Translations under genes and position numbers: made by a program
The notes under the pieces: generated by a model
What the model was told of the DNA's origin: nothing
Seen by the model: the letters and a program-made list of their open reading frames with translations, nothing else
Databases searched by the model: none
Source: CAZBBC01 sp964489835
GTDB taxonomy: Bacteria; Calditrichota; Calditrichia; JAJRVZ01
Length of the DNA: 37,074 nt
Assembly (NCBI GenBank): GCA_964489835.1
Contig: CAZBBC010000028.1
Span: 1-37,074 of the forward strand
Reading direction: 5' to 3'
Part shown: positions 25,415-33,542 of the stretch, piece by piece
How positions within the stretch are numbered: position 1 is the stretch's first letter
How the letters are laid out: every line of letters starts with the position of its first letter

Positions 25415-26209
25415 TTAAATCATTTCTAATCTTCCTGATACCAGATTTTTAATTTCATATTCGTAATCGGAAGGTACGATCCGATATAACCAACCTCCGA
25501 AGTAGGGATCTTTCTCAAGCAGCGACGTGTTTTTTTGTACTTCATTATTTATTTCCAGTATCCTTCCCGAAAGCGGCGCCAATACAGGATGCTGTACTTC
25601 GTTGTCATTAATAATGCTGGCACAATAGCTTCCTTGGTATATTTCCTCCTCCGGAGACATTAAATTAACTTTTATTATTGGCAATACTGTTTTCAAAAAA
25701 AGATCCGTAAGTCCAACCAAGGCAGACCCTCTTGGATCTTTGGATATCCAGGTAGAATAGCCCAACCGGTAATACTTTGGCGGACAGGAAACATAGACAA
25801 TCGAACCATTCGTGGCATTTTGCTCATTTTCTTTTATTTTTATATATCTCAATCCACGGCTAATGGCACTGCACAATTCGTCGCTGGTAAACGGTTTCGG
25901 AATAAAATCGATCGCTCCCTTATCAAGTGACTTCACCGCATTTTCCATTGTTGAGAATCCGCTGGTCATTATCACCGGCGTGTTAATTTTTTTCTGATTT
26001 AAAAGATCAAGAAATTTAAACCCATCGATGTCCGGCAACATCAGATCGCATAAAATGATCCCATAATTAATCTGATCGATTTTTTTCAGCGCTGATCCGG
26101 CTTCAAGCGCACTGTCGACAGTATGTTGTTCCGCACGACATATCCGTTGCACAGCATCCAGAATGACCTGTTCATCATCGATAACGAGAACATCAATATT
26201 TTTAGCCAT
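25415..26209 (-). CDS. Receiver fused to a GcvH-like domain (soluble)
   Basis: The 264-residue protein has a receiver (acidic pair VIDDEQ, phospho-acceptor Asp in IILCDLMLPDIDG, Lys in IPKPFTSDE) and a C-terminal H-protein-like domain (YSTWISKDPRGSALVGLTDL...LAPLSGRILEIN...DPYFGGWLYRI). The lipoyl-lysine position is Glu by my alignment. It lacks the membrane helix of the neighbouring paralogue, so the cell has a soluble and an anchored version side by side. It lies between the second haem-sensor kinase and that paralogue, about 130 bp from the latter. Domain calls are firm; function is not known. Confidence 0.82.
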   Translation of the reverse strand: MAKNIDVLVIDDEQVILDAVQRICRAEQHTVDSALEAGSALKKIDQINYGIILCDLMLPDIDGFKFLDLLNQKKINTPVIMTSGFSTMENAVKSLDKGAIDFIPKPFTSDELCSAISRGLRYIKIKENEQNATNGSIVYVSCPPKYYRLGYSTWISKDPRGSALVGLTDLFLKTVLPIIKVNLMSPEEEIYQGSYCASIINDNEVQHPVLAPLSGRILEINNEVQKNTSLLEKDPYFGGWLYRIVPSDYEYEIKNLVSGRLEMI

Positions 26210-26596
26210 CAGTTATTAAAATTCCTTTATCCATTATTACCAATACCAGAGATATCCTACCTGTATCCTTCATCTCGAAAAGAGGCAGTAACGCAAAAAT
26301 TATTCCTAACTAAATAAATATATATGCCTCATAGAGAAAAAAGAGCTGCTTTATGGTATTACAGCCACAAACTTTTTTATTTTAACAAAGTTGTAAAAAT
26401 ACAAATAACAAATTACAAATATCAAATAAATTCCAAATCACAATTCAAGAAATTCAATCGATTAAATTTCGGTCATTAGTATTTTGAAAATTGATTATTA
26501 TTTGGATTTTGTAATTTGTCATTTGATATTTGATCGCAGCATCGCTGCGGTATGAATAGTATCGGCTAATTATAAACCGCCACCTGGACATAAAAT
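26210..26596. repeat. AT-rich dispersed repeat and hairpin between kinase and receiver genes
   Basis: There is no gene in this 387-bp stretch. 26398-26487 is an inverted copy of 9199-9286; shared runs include AATTGTGATTTGGAATTTAT, and I judge similarity to be above 80% by eye. 26488-26531 is an imperfect complement of part of the same module, so the whole can fold back. CGCAGC-AT-CGCTGCG at about 26534-26548, followed by GTATGAATAG, matches the hairpin modules near 8906 and 35056. Confidence 0.65.
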
Positions 26597-28465
26597 TCAA
26601 ACAATCAGTTCCACCGGTAACCGTAAGGTAAAAGTGGTTCCTTTTGTTACTTCACTTTTTACAACAATGGATCCGCCATGATTATCAATGATTCCCCAAA
26701 TAACAGACAATCCCAGTCCGGTACCACTCTGCCCTTTGGTAGAATAAAATGGTTCATATATTTTATCGATTTCATTTTCCGGAATGCCGCAGCCGTTATC
26801 GGACACTTTGCTCTCAATGTATTGAATTTTACCGATGGAATCGATCTTATCCCATTGCTGCCAATTGCAGCCAAATTTTGTACACCCTTCCATAAACCCC
26901 TGTGAGGGGATAACGATCGAATATACGGGTGATGAACACTCGGGACATTTTTTGATCTCATTCACCAGAGATATATCACATTCCGGGCAAGATAAACTGA
27001 CCGATTTATTTTCTTCATAGGGAATACTATACTGGTTACGATGTTTACCATAAATCGGATCAATATGCACAAAACCGACATTACTATTCAGGGCGGCTTT
27101 CACTTTGATAGATGGTAAACCATCAATTTTAAATTCATCATCAATTAATGAATGGTTTTTAGGACATGTCGCCTGTTTAATTTGGTGCGTCCCATGAAGT
27201 TTGAGATTCAAAACTGTCGTTAAAACCCTGATCTCCCCGCCATTCGATCCCATGGCATCGGCGGCATTAACGAACAAATTGACAAACACCTGCTGAATCT
27301 GATTGGCGTCAACAGTGATTTCCGGAATATTATCACCGAGATCCGTAATTATTTTTACCTGTTTTAAATGAAGCTGATTCTCTACCACACGAATAGCGCT
27401 GTCTATTATTTCGTTGATATCTGCTTTCTTCTTCTTGGGAATCGATTGACGCGCGAAATCAAGCAATCCCTTAACGATTTCTCTGCTCCGTAATGTTTCC
27501 CTGACAATAACTTTCAGATCCTCCTGTATATCAGGCGTATCCTTTGTTCGTTTCAGTAAAAAACTGCTGTAAGTAAGAACCCCGGTAAGGGGATTGTTTA
27601 TTTCATGTGCTACCCCGGCGGCCAATCTTCCCAAAGAGGCCATTTTATCTGATTGAAACAGCTGCTGTCGTGCCTCAACCATCTTTTTCGTCATATTATT
27701 AAAAGATTTCGCCAATAATCCCAATTCGTCATTACCCAAGTTCCTGATCGTGTAATTCAGGTTCCCTGATGCCACCTGTTTTGTAGCCTCAACCAGATAA
27801 TTGACAGGTACATCTACCCACTTTTTAACAAAAATCCCGATCGATACACTAATCGCAACGATAGCTATAATGGCAAATAAAGCGACCCGCATTTTGCTTC
27901 TGGCTAATTGATGATCCACCTCTTTCAAACACATCTTTACATCCAGTACACCCAGTATTTTCTGTTCCGGGGCATGGACATGACAATCAGCCTTCCAGCA
28001 GGAGGGTTCATTATAAATGGGATTGATAATACCCATTACCCTTAGAGTATCAGAATTAGGGCTGAATATCCTGGTTCTCTCCGGGATTGATATTCTTTCC
28101 AACGGTCTGTTTTTAGCATGACAGGCATAACAGCTTTCAGCATTTTTATCCACCATTTTACCAATATCATCATCAATGGTTGAGTAGATTATTTTACCCT
28201 CTTTGTTGAGAACACGTATTTCTTTGAGACAGGGATCTTTCGATATCGTAGAAAGAATCTCTCTTACGCGCTCCCATCGATAATTTAACATCTCGTAGCG
28301 GGTACTATTTTTTACCGTTTCACTTAATTGATTGGCATGTCGCTCTACCTCAGCAAGCAATACTTTTTGCTGGGACTGAAGGGTGAAATAAGCGTAAACA
28401 CCGATGATTATGATAGCCGTCAGCCCTACGACAAAAATTAATTTTAGACCGATTTTTTTCTGCAT
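26597..28465 (-). CDS. Haem-sensor histidine kinase with zinc-ribbon-like insertion in its ATPase domain
   Basis: The 622-residue protein has TM1 (about 8-28), a periplasmic sensor with CYACH (112-116) and CWKADCH (156-162, CX4CH), TM2 (about 193-214), HAMP, an H-box with His287 (GVAHEINNP), and an N-box NLFVNAADAM. The ATPase domain is then interrupted by about 120 residues (420-547) with cysteines at 434, 493, 496, 507, 510, 528 and 533, including CPEC twice. It resumes with SDNGCGIP, YEPFYSTKG and GTGLGLSVI, so the catalytic boxes are all kept. The insertion looks metal-binding and might be a second, cytoplasmic sensor. The next genes on this strand are the two receiver-GcvH genes. Confidence 0.85.
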   Translation of the reverse strand: MQKKIGLKLIFVVGLTAIIIIGVYAYFTLQSQQKVLLAEVERHANQLSETVKNSTRYEMLNYRWERVREILSTISKDPCLKEIRVLNKEGKIIYSTIDDDIGKMVDKNAESCYACHAKNRPLERISIPERTRIFSPNSDTLRVMGIINPIYNEPSCWKADCHVHAPEQKILGVLDVKMCLKEVDHQLARSKMRVALFAIIAIVAISVSIGIFVKKWVDVPVNYLVEATKQVASGNLNYTIRNLGNDELGLLAKSFNNMTKKMVEARQQLFQSDKMASLGRLAAGVAHEINNPLTGVLTYSSFLLKRTKDTPDIQEDLKVIVRETLRSREIVKGLLDFARQSIPKKKKADINEIIDSAIRVVENQLHLKQVKIITDLGDNIPEITVDANQIQQVFVNLFVNAADAMGSNGGEIRVLTTVLNLKLHGTHQIKQATCPKNHSLIDDEFKIDGLPSIKVKAALNSNVGFVHIDPIYGKHRNQYSIPYEENKSVSLSCPECDISLVNEIKKCPECSSPVYSIVIPSQGFMEGCTKFGCNWQQWDKIDSIGKIQYIESKVSDNGCGIPENEIDKIYEPFYSTKGQSGTGLGLSVIWGIIDNHGGSIVVKSEVTKGTTFTLRLPVELIV

Positions 28466-28752
28466 TTAATTTTTATCCCAAATGCTGTATCCATTAAATT
28501 TAAACCCTGTTTTGGTTAAATACAGAATATTTTCCTGTTATGCCTGGTACACCCCGTCCAGCTGAATGATTATGATTTTTCATAAGTTTAAAGTCTCAAT
28601 GACTATAAATATATAAAATTATTCTGCTTTATCAATAAAGAATCTGTTAGCGCAGGCATCCCTGTCGAATTCTCCGATCTAAAAAATATTAGACACTATA
28701 CTTCTTTGCCTGAGATATTATCGAAAAAAACCATCCATTTATATTCATGACC

Positions 28753-29910
28753 TTATTGCACGGTCTTTCCCGGTTTTTTGGCCGGATAAGAAATATCTTC
28801 ATCATGGCAATTTTCACAAGTGGGAGCTGTGATATAATTCCTGTTGATATGACATTCTTCACAGTCATTTTCTAAGTGATTTTCATCCAGAATCAGACCG
28901 GTGATGCTATGATTAAAATTCTGCATATTCCAATCCGGATGACAAGTATGACAGTTTTTATTTAACCGTCCGATGTTATTCATGTCCATATGACAATCCT
29001 GACAGGAAAGTTTTTTATGATAAGAATTTAATTCCCAGCCGGTACGTGTCAGGTGATTGAAGGACCTTTTCTCAACGCTCGAATGACAATGGGTGCATTT
29101 ATCATTGGAATGACACAAAAAACAGTCCTGGTGATGGGCTTCCTCTGTCTTACGTATCTTTAAAGGTGTACCGGGCTGAATTTGTTTGACCAGTGACGGT
29201 TTGGCGAGATCATGACATCTGCTGCAGTTTTCTTTCTCATGGCAACTGACACATTTAAAACCAAAGAGGTGTGTATGTTCGTCATGATAAAAAGTCACCA
29301 GCGTTCCCTTATCGGATTTAGTTTCATAGACTATTTTTTTAGGTTCGGGTATTGTCGGATGTGTGCTTCCAATAATATCTGTGGTATCTTTGACTGCCTG
29401 CTCTGCTGTTGCCAGGGCACTTTTTAAGGCATGACATACCGCACACTTCGTTGTATGGCTCCACTCGCGGTGACAACCCAGACATTGACGATGGTAGGCG
29501 CCTTTTAAACTCGGTTTACTCAGATCGGCTCTTTTTGGAGAAAGCGGGTGACACTGGCGGCATTCCAGAATCTCCCCCTGGGGATTATTATGATGGCAGA
29601 TCTGGCATCCGCCGGACATATCTGCCATTTGGGCGTGTAACTTATGAGAAAACATCACAGGCACATATAAATTGGTCAAAATATCTAAAACAATAACATC
29701 GGGGGCCTCATCAGGGGAATGATGAACCGTCATCAATCCAAACCGCGGACAATCACTCAGACAGGGATCTTTTGCGGTTGGTTTCTCACAGGTATGACAG
29801 GTCATACAATCGAGTGATTGGAGATCAGGCATTTTCTTATTATCCGCCTGAGCAAGTAAAATACCTATTGAAAATAATAGGATAAGCATTATCGTGCACA
29901 GCTTTTTCAT
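28753..29910 (-). CDS. Periplasmic 13-haem cytochrome of the FeS-NrfD module
   Basis: The 385-residue protein has a signal peptide ending ILLAQ and 13 CxxCH motifs. After the first (CMTCH, 36-40) comes a distinct segment, CEKPTAKDPCLSDCPR, with three extra cysteines not arranged as haem motifs, which could bind another cofactor. The third and last gene of an operon, it overlaps the NrfD-family gene by one base (TAATG), so translation is coupled, and AAAGGA precedes the start. It probably exchanges electrons between the membrane module and other periplasmic cytochromes. Confidence 0.85.
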   Translation of the reverse strand: MKKLCTIMLILLFSIGILLAQADNKKMPDLQSLDCMTCHTCEKPTAKDPCLSDCPRFGLMTVHHSPDEAPDVIVLDILTNLYVPVMFSHKLHAQMADMSGGCQICHHNNPQGEILECRQCHPLSPKRADLSKPSLKGAYHRQCLGCHREWSHTTKCAVCHALKSALATAEQAVKDTTDIIGSTHPTIPEPKKIVYETKSDKGTLVTFYHDEHTHLFGFKCVSCHEKENCSRCHDLAKPSLVKQIQPGTPLKIRKTEEAHHQDCFLCHSNDKCTHCHSSVEKRSFNHLTRTGWELNSYHKKLSCQDCHMDMNNIGRLNKNCHTCHPDWNMQNFNHSITGLILDENHLENDCEECHINRNYITAPTCENCHDEDISYPAKKPGKTVQ

Positions 29911-31157
29911 TATGATATTCCTTTTATCGCATATTTTGTTTTCGGAAGTAACGATTTATCCGGGATACTGATCACAGGAAAAATTTTTACAAATAAACGG
30001 TATATAAGCACCTCAAGGGCAATAAAACCCACCGTAACAGAAATTTCACCGATGGAAGGGAAATATGATTCCATCTGATAGGACGGTGTATAGGCGACTA
30101 AAAATGTATTGATTCTGTTCAGAAGCACTCCGGCTATTACCAGTATGGAACCTGTGAACAGCCAGGAGGGAGAATGAAGCGCCTTTTCAGAGAAAAAGAT
30201 ACGTAAAGGGATAATGACACCGATGATCAGTTCAAGAAAAAACATCAGGCTTTCCAAACTTGGCTGTGTTAAATAAATAAAAGTCTCCCTTATAAACATA
30301 TCCCCCAATTTAACCGCAAGGTATACACCTAGAATGGGTGCAATCATTCGACCAAGTCGGGAGAGAACATCTAATTCCGGTTTTAATCCAAATGAGCGGG
30401 ATGCCAGCAGAGATTCCATGATTACCATCGGAAAGCCTACGGATATTGCTGATATTAAATATAATAGAGGTAAAACCGGTGTCTGCCATAATGGATGTAT
30501 TTTTGGTCCGGCAATTATCATCAGAGTTCCTAATGATGATTGATGCAGGCATGACAATACCACACCAAGAATGATGAATACAAACATGGTTTTTGACAGA
30601 ATAGAATCCAGAAAGCGCAACACACGGTCAACCGGCTGATTGAAAAGGGATAAAAAACCGGGCAGCTGAACTTTTCCGATAAAACGCTCCGTAACGATCG
30701 GTAAAAATTCGATATACAAAACGGTTAGATAGGCCATCACGCACATACCGACTTCAAAGAGTGCAGAAGTTCCATTCCACATATCTGGTAAGATCGGATG
30801 CCAGACAGTGTAATATCTACCCAAATCGATACAGACACCGAGGGCAACAAATGTATAACCCAACATGGCCGTAAGCAGGGCTGGTCGGATCACCACTTCA
30901 TATTTTTCCTGATGCATGATATGACCAAGAGCTGCTGTTGTAAATCCGCCGGCAGCGAGGGCCACACCAGCGGCAACATCAATGGCGATCCAAATTCCCC
31001 AGGGATTCTGGTTACTCAGGTTTGTGACAGCACCCAATCCAAACAAAAAACGAATGGCCAAAAATGTCAGACCATTCAACACCAGTAATAGTAGAACAAT
31101 TACCCCGGGAGTAAAAAATTTTTTTGTCATTGGTACAGGTTTTACATAGTCTTCCAT
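29910..31157 (-). CDS. NrfD/HybB-family integral membrane quinone-interacting subunit
   Basis: The 415-residue polytopic protein has about ten hydrophobic segments. The GIWIAIDVAAGVALAAGGFT region and GVCIDLGRYYTVWHP are typical of the HybB branch of the NrfD/PsrC family. Such subunits carry no haem and bind quinone at the membrane surface, passing electrons to or from an FeS subunit. It lies 8 bp after the FeS gene and is coupled to the 13-haem gene. Together the three resemble Hyb-, Qrc- or Cbc-type complexes in which a multihaem cytochrome replaces the catalytic subunit. Confidence 0.88.
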   Translation of the reverse strand: MEDYVKPVPMTKKFFTPGVIVLLLLVLNGLTFLAIRFLFGLGAVTNLSNQNPWGIWIAIDVAAGVALAAGGFTTAALGHIMHQEKYEVVIRPALLTAMLGYTFVALGVCIDLGRYYTVWHPILPDMWNGTSALFEVGMCVMAYLTVLYIEFLPIVTERFIGKVQLPGFLSLFNQPVDRVLRFLDSILSKTMFVFIILGVVLSCLHQSSLGTLMIIAGPKIHPLWQTPVLPLLYLISAISVGFPMVIMESLLASRSFGLKPELDVLSRLGRMIAPILGVYLAVKLGDMFIRETFIYLTQPSLESLMFFLELIIGVIIPLRIFFSEKALHSPSWLFTGSILVIAGVLLNRINTFLVAYTPSYQMESYFPSIGEISVTVGFIALEVLIYRLFVKIFPVISIPDKSLLPKTKYAIKGIS

Positions 31158-31165
31158 AAGTTAGT

Positions 31166-32059
31166 CTACTCCTCTTCACTCGTTGATTTGTTTTTATTGA
31201 TCCACATGACTCCTCCCAACAAAGCATAAAGAGCCGCTGGCGGGACGAAATAGGCGAATATTCCATGTTGAATAGCTTCAGAAACCCCGGGGGCAGGCTT
31301 TGTACCCAGTTCCGGAAAATCAAGCGCAGCAAAATCTTTACCGGCCAGATACAACCAGGAAGTGCCGCCTACTTCGGTTTCACCATAGATATGATCAATA
31401 TAATTCCGAGGGTTTTTCCTGATTTTTTTCCTGGCAATTTCAAGCAGGGTTGAGCGCTTACCAAATGTTAAAGCCTCTACAGGACAAATTTCCACACAAG
31501 CAGGCAATTTGTTTTCCTTTTGCCGATCAACACACCAGTCACATTTGACTACCCGGGCTTCGAGCGCTTTTGAATACTCATAAGCGGGTATTTGAAATGG
31601 ACAGGCAATCATACAAAATCTGCAACCGATGCATTTACTCTCATCCCAGGAAACGATACCGGATTCATCCTTACTAAAAGCGCCAACGATACAGGCAGAG
31701 AGGCAGGCGGGATGATCACAATGCATACATTGTACCTTGACGGTTATCGGTATCTCCGGATCCTCAGGATTTTCATATGCATTAACCACAGTAATGTTTT
31801 GATCATCCGGACGCCTCATGGATTTATATACCGACTGATCGGAATAGCTTTCCAAATCATCGGTCTTAATATCGTGGGCTGTTTTACAGGCATATTCACA
31901 TTTACGGCACCCAATGCATACGGTTGTGTCAACCAGAACCCCCATCCGGTCTTCGGAGAGAATACTCTTAGGTTCTGCTCTGGCAGAAGAAGTGGTTAAT
32001 GTGGATGTGGCGAAAAGCGTTGCTGTTTTTAAAAAATTCCGTCGATTTTGTTTGCCCAT
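31166..32059 (-). CDS. Tat-exported 4Fe-4S ferredoxin subunit (HybA/NrfC-like)
   Basis: The start is placed at ATG 32059, behind GAGGG; the open frame begins at GTG 32071. The 297-residue protein has a twin-arginine signal (NRRNFLK), four cysteine clusters (CIGCRKCEYAC, CMHCDHPACLSAC, CIGCRFCMIAC, CDWCVDRQ...CVEIC) for up to four [4Fe-4S] clusters, and a C-terminal membrane helix (FVPPAALYALLGGVMW), as in HybA. It would sit on the periplasmic face between the NrfD-family quinone subunit and the 13-haem cytochrome. It is the first gene of a sigma54-controlled operon. Confidence 0.9.
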   Translation of the reverse strand: MGKQNRRNFLKTATLFATSTLTTSSARAEPKSILSEDRMGVLVDTTVCIGCRKCEYACKTAHDIKTDDLESYSDQSVYKSMRRPDDQNITVVNAYENPEDPEIPITVKVQCMHCDHPACLSACIVGAFSKDESGIVSWDESKCIGCRFCMIACPFQIPAYEYSKALEARVVKCDWCVDRQKENKLPACVEICPVEALTFGKRSTLLEIARKKIRKNPRNYIDHIYGETEVGGTSWLYLAGKDFAALDFPELGTKPAPGVSEAIQHGIFAYFVPPAALYALLGGVMWINKNKSTSEEE

Positions 32060-32177
32060 TTGAACCCTCACATTTTGAATATAACAATTTTAAAACGGAT
32101 TAGAAATTCCCCCGTGATTGGTAAGAGGAAGAATACTCATAGAATTAAATAAATAATTCACAAATGAAATTTAAAAA

Positions 32178-32212
32178 AAAGGCGGTTGATTCTGCATTTG
32201 TAATCCGCCTTT
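32178..32212 (-). terminator. Intrinsic terminator or attenuator in the FeS operon leader
   Basis: On the minus strand AAAGGCGG pairs with CCGCCTTT and a run of T residues follows. It begins about 9 bases after the predicted sigma54 start and lies about 120 bases before the FeS start codon. It may end a transcript from the cold-shock side or attenuate the operon. Confidence 0.65.
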
Positions 32213-32231
32213 ATCTTCAGGATTAAGGTAT

Positions 32232-32246
32232 GCAAAATTGGTGCCA
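32232..32246 (-). promoter_or_regulatory. Sigma54 promoter of the FeS-NrfD-13-haem operon
   Basis: The minus strand reads TGGCAC-CAATT-TTGC followed by A, a complete match to the -24/-12 consensus. The predicted start is near 32220. Confidence 0.78.
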
Positions 32247-32435
32247 TAAGAAAGAATACAAAAAAAAATATTTTATTCCATTCTAACTGCAATTACGGAT
32301 CCAGAATCTAAGATCCTAATTATCTATAAATATTATGCTTACGCTATTCATTGATATCCTTTTCACATTTACTACTGCCTGTATCACAAAAGGGAAATAG
32401 TTAACCATTAAAAACACACATTTTACTTTAAAAAA

Positions 32436-32455
32436 ATCGTTTCAAATCGTTTCAA
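32436..32455. promoter_or_regulatory. Tandem GTTTCA half-sites
   Basis: ATCGTTTCAA occurs twice in direct tandem (32436-32445, 32446-32455), about 225 bp upstream of the predicted sigma54 start. It shares the GTTTCA arm with the two full palindromes next to it. Confidence 0.4.
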
Positions 32456-32466
32456 TTTTTGCATTC

Positions 32467-32483
32467 GGAAACGTCTCGTTTCA
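32467..32483. promoter_or_regulatory. Enhancer-like palindrome, FeS operon site 1
   Basis: GGAAAC-GTCTC-GTTTCA, centred about 255 bp upstream of the predicted start, with the same 6-5-6 layout as the rhodanese sites. Confidence 0.5.
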
Positions 32484-32533
32484 TTATGCATAAGTGCTGC
32501 CAAAATCGCTTAATCCGTCATTTACGAATTGCA

Positions 32534-32550
32534 TGAAACAAGATGTTTCA
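32534..32550. promoter_or_regulatory. Enhancer-like palindrome, FeS operon site 2
   Basis: TGAAAC-AAGAT-GTTTCA is a perfect 6-bp inverted repeat with a 5-base spacer, centred about 322 bp upstream of the predicted start. Confidence 0.52.
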
Positions 32551-32618
32551 TAATCTAAACGTAATAAAAACTGTATGTGGGACGGATAAAATAATTGTTT
32601 GGAAAACTTATTTTTATT

Positions 32619-32834
32619 TCAACCTTCTTCTAAAGTCACATCCTGTGCTTGTAATCCTTTATCAGTTTCACTGACTACAAATGTTACCTTTTGACCTTCC
32701 TCAAGTTTTTTAAAATCATCCCCATGGATTGAACTGTAATGCACAAATACATCATTTCCTTCATCACGTTTGATGAAGCCATAACCCTTTTTTACGTCAA
32801 ACCATTTCACAACGCCGGTTTCGCGCTCAGACAT
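32619..32834 (-). CDS. Cold-shock domain protein
   Basis: The 71-residue protein is a single cold-shock domain with RNP1 KGYGFI (16-21) and RNP2 VFVHY (29-33). It would bind single-stranded nucleic acid as an RNA chaperone or transcription antiterminator in the cytoplasm. GGAGGAG precedes the ATG. No functional link to the respiratory genes is implied, although a terminator-like hairpin lies about 400 bases downstream. Confidence 0.95.
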   Translation of the reverse strand: MSERETGVVKWFDVKKGYGFIKRDEGNDVFVHYSSIHGDDFKKLEEGQKVTFVVSETDKGLQAQDVTLEEG

Positions 32835-32944
32835 GATAGGACTCCTCCAATTTACTAATTAAAAATAAAAAGATGACCATAAATATCAATGATCATCCGC
32901 TGTAAAAATTAATTTCTGTGAAAAAAAAATAATTGTCCATTTAA

Positions 32945-33340
32945 CTATACTTCAATCATGACAGAAGCAGGAATCTGGTCTTCACAAAAACAAATCAAAA
33001 TTTGAGCATATTTCCCTTCCTCGAAGATAACTTTCATTGCCGCATTATATGGCTGTAAAGCGTCTTTTATATTATCACTGAGCGGAGGGAGTTTTTTATG
33101 ATTTGTCGAGATTATGAAGCAGAGGAGACAGCCCGCAGATTGTTTCTTAAGTGTAATATCAATCTTATCATCTGTTATCCTAACGAGATAATTAATCAGA
33201 TAATTAATGATCTTCACCAGGGGTTTGGGATTCTGTGCGTTAATATTACACTCAGGACATAAATTTACCGTTACCTCAACACTTTTATTATCGATGATGT
33301 AATTCAGTAATTTTCCCAGATTATCCGGTGGTTCTGTCAT
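32945..33340 (-). CDS. Hypothetical protein, 131 residues
   Basis: I do not recognise this protein. It is soluble, has no signal peptide or membrane helix, and contains one CPEC pair (about 28-31) and other scattered cysteines. The middle part (LVKIINYLINYLVRI...KIDITLKKQSAGCLLCFII) faintly resembles the N-box and following strand of GHKL ATPases, but no nucleotide-binding boxes follow, so I do not propose that function. It lies 110 bp upstream of the cold-shock gene on the same strand. The frame has normal codon use and is probably a real gene. Confidence 0.55.
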   Translation of the reverse strand: MTEPPDNLGKLLNYIIDNKSVEVTVNLCPECNINAQNPKPLVKIINYLINYLVRITDDKIDITLKKQSAGCLLCFIISTNHKKLPPLSDNIKDALQPYNAAMKVIFEEGKYAQILICFCEDQIPASVMIEV

Positions 33341-33542
33341 ATATAAATTCTCATGATTTTATCCAATCGGAATCAGGAGAATTGCACAAATCCTACAGAT
33401 CCTGTCTAATTTTCGATGAAGATGTATGATAGATTCAATCGAACACCTGGATCATGCATTTCTTATATCCAATATAATTGATAGAGGGAAGATTCGCAAC
33501 AATGAAATTTATTTATTGGAAAATCTTTTCACTTTAGTTTTG

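Larger units (their letters stand above)
32060..32618. other. Regulatory region of the FeS-NrfD-cytochrome operon
   Basis: No gene is seen in this 559-bp stretch. It contains, in the direction of the operon, half-sites and two palindromic enhancer-like sites (32436-32550), a consensus sigma54 promoter (32232-32246), an intrinsic terminator-like hairpin directly after the predicted start (32178-32212), and a leader of about 120 bases. Confidence 0.7.

Noticed and set aside
24121..26209. Genes of the glycine cleavage system
   Set aside because: The H-protein-like domains are fused to receivers and lack the lipoyl lysine; no gcvT, gcvP or lpd is nearby.
32436..32550. Short CRISPR-like array of GTTTC repeats
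   Set aside because: Repeats are only 6-10 bases, unevenly spaced and palindromic; there are no regular spacers and no cas genes.
32945..33340. Histidine-kinase-like ATPase fragment
   Set aside because: Only a faint N-box-like stretch is present; the G1, F and G2 boxes are missing.
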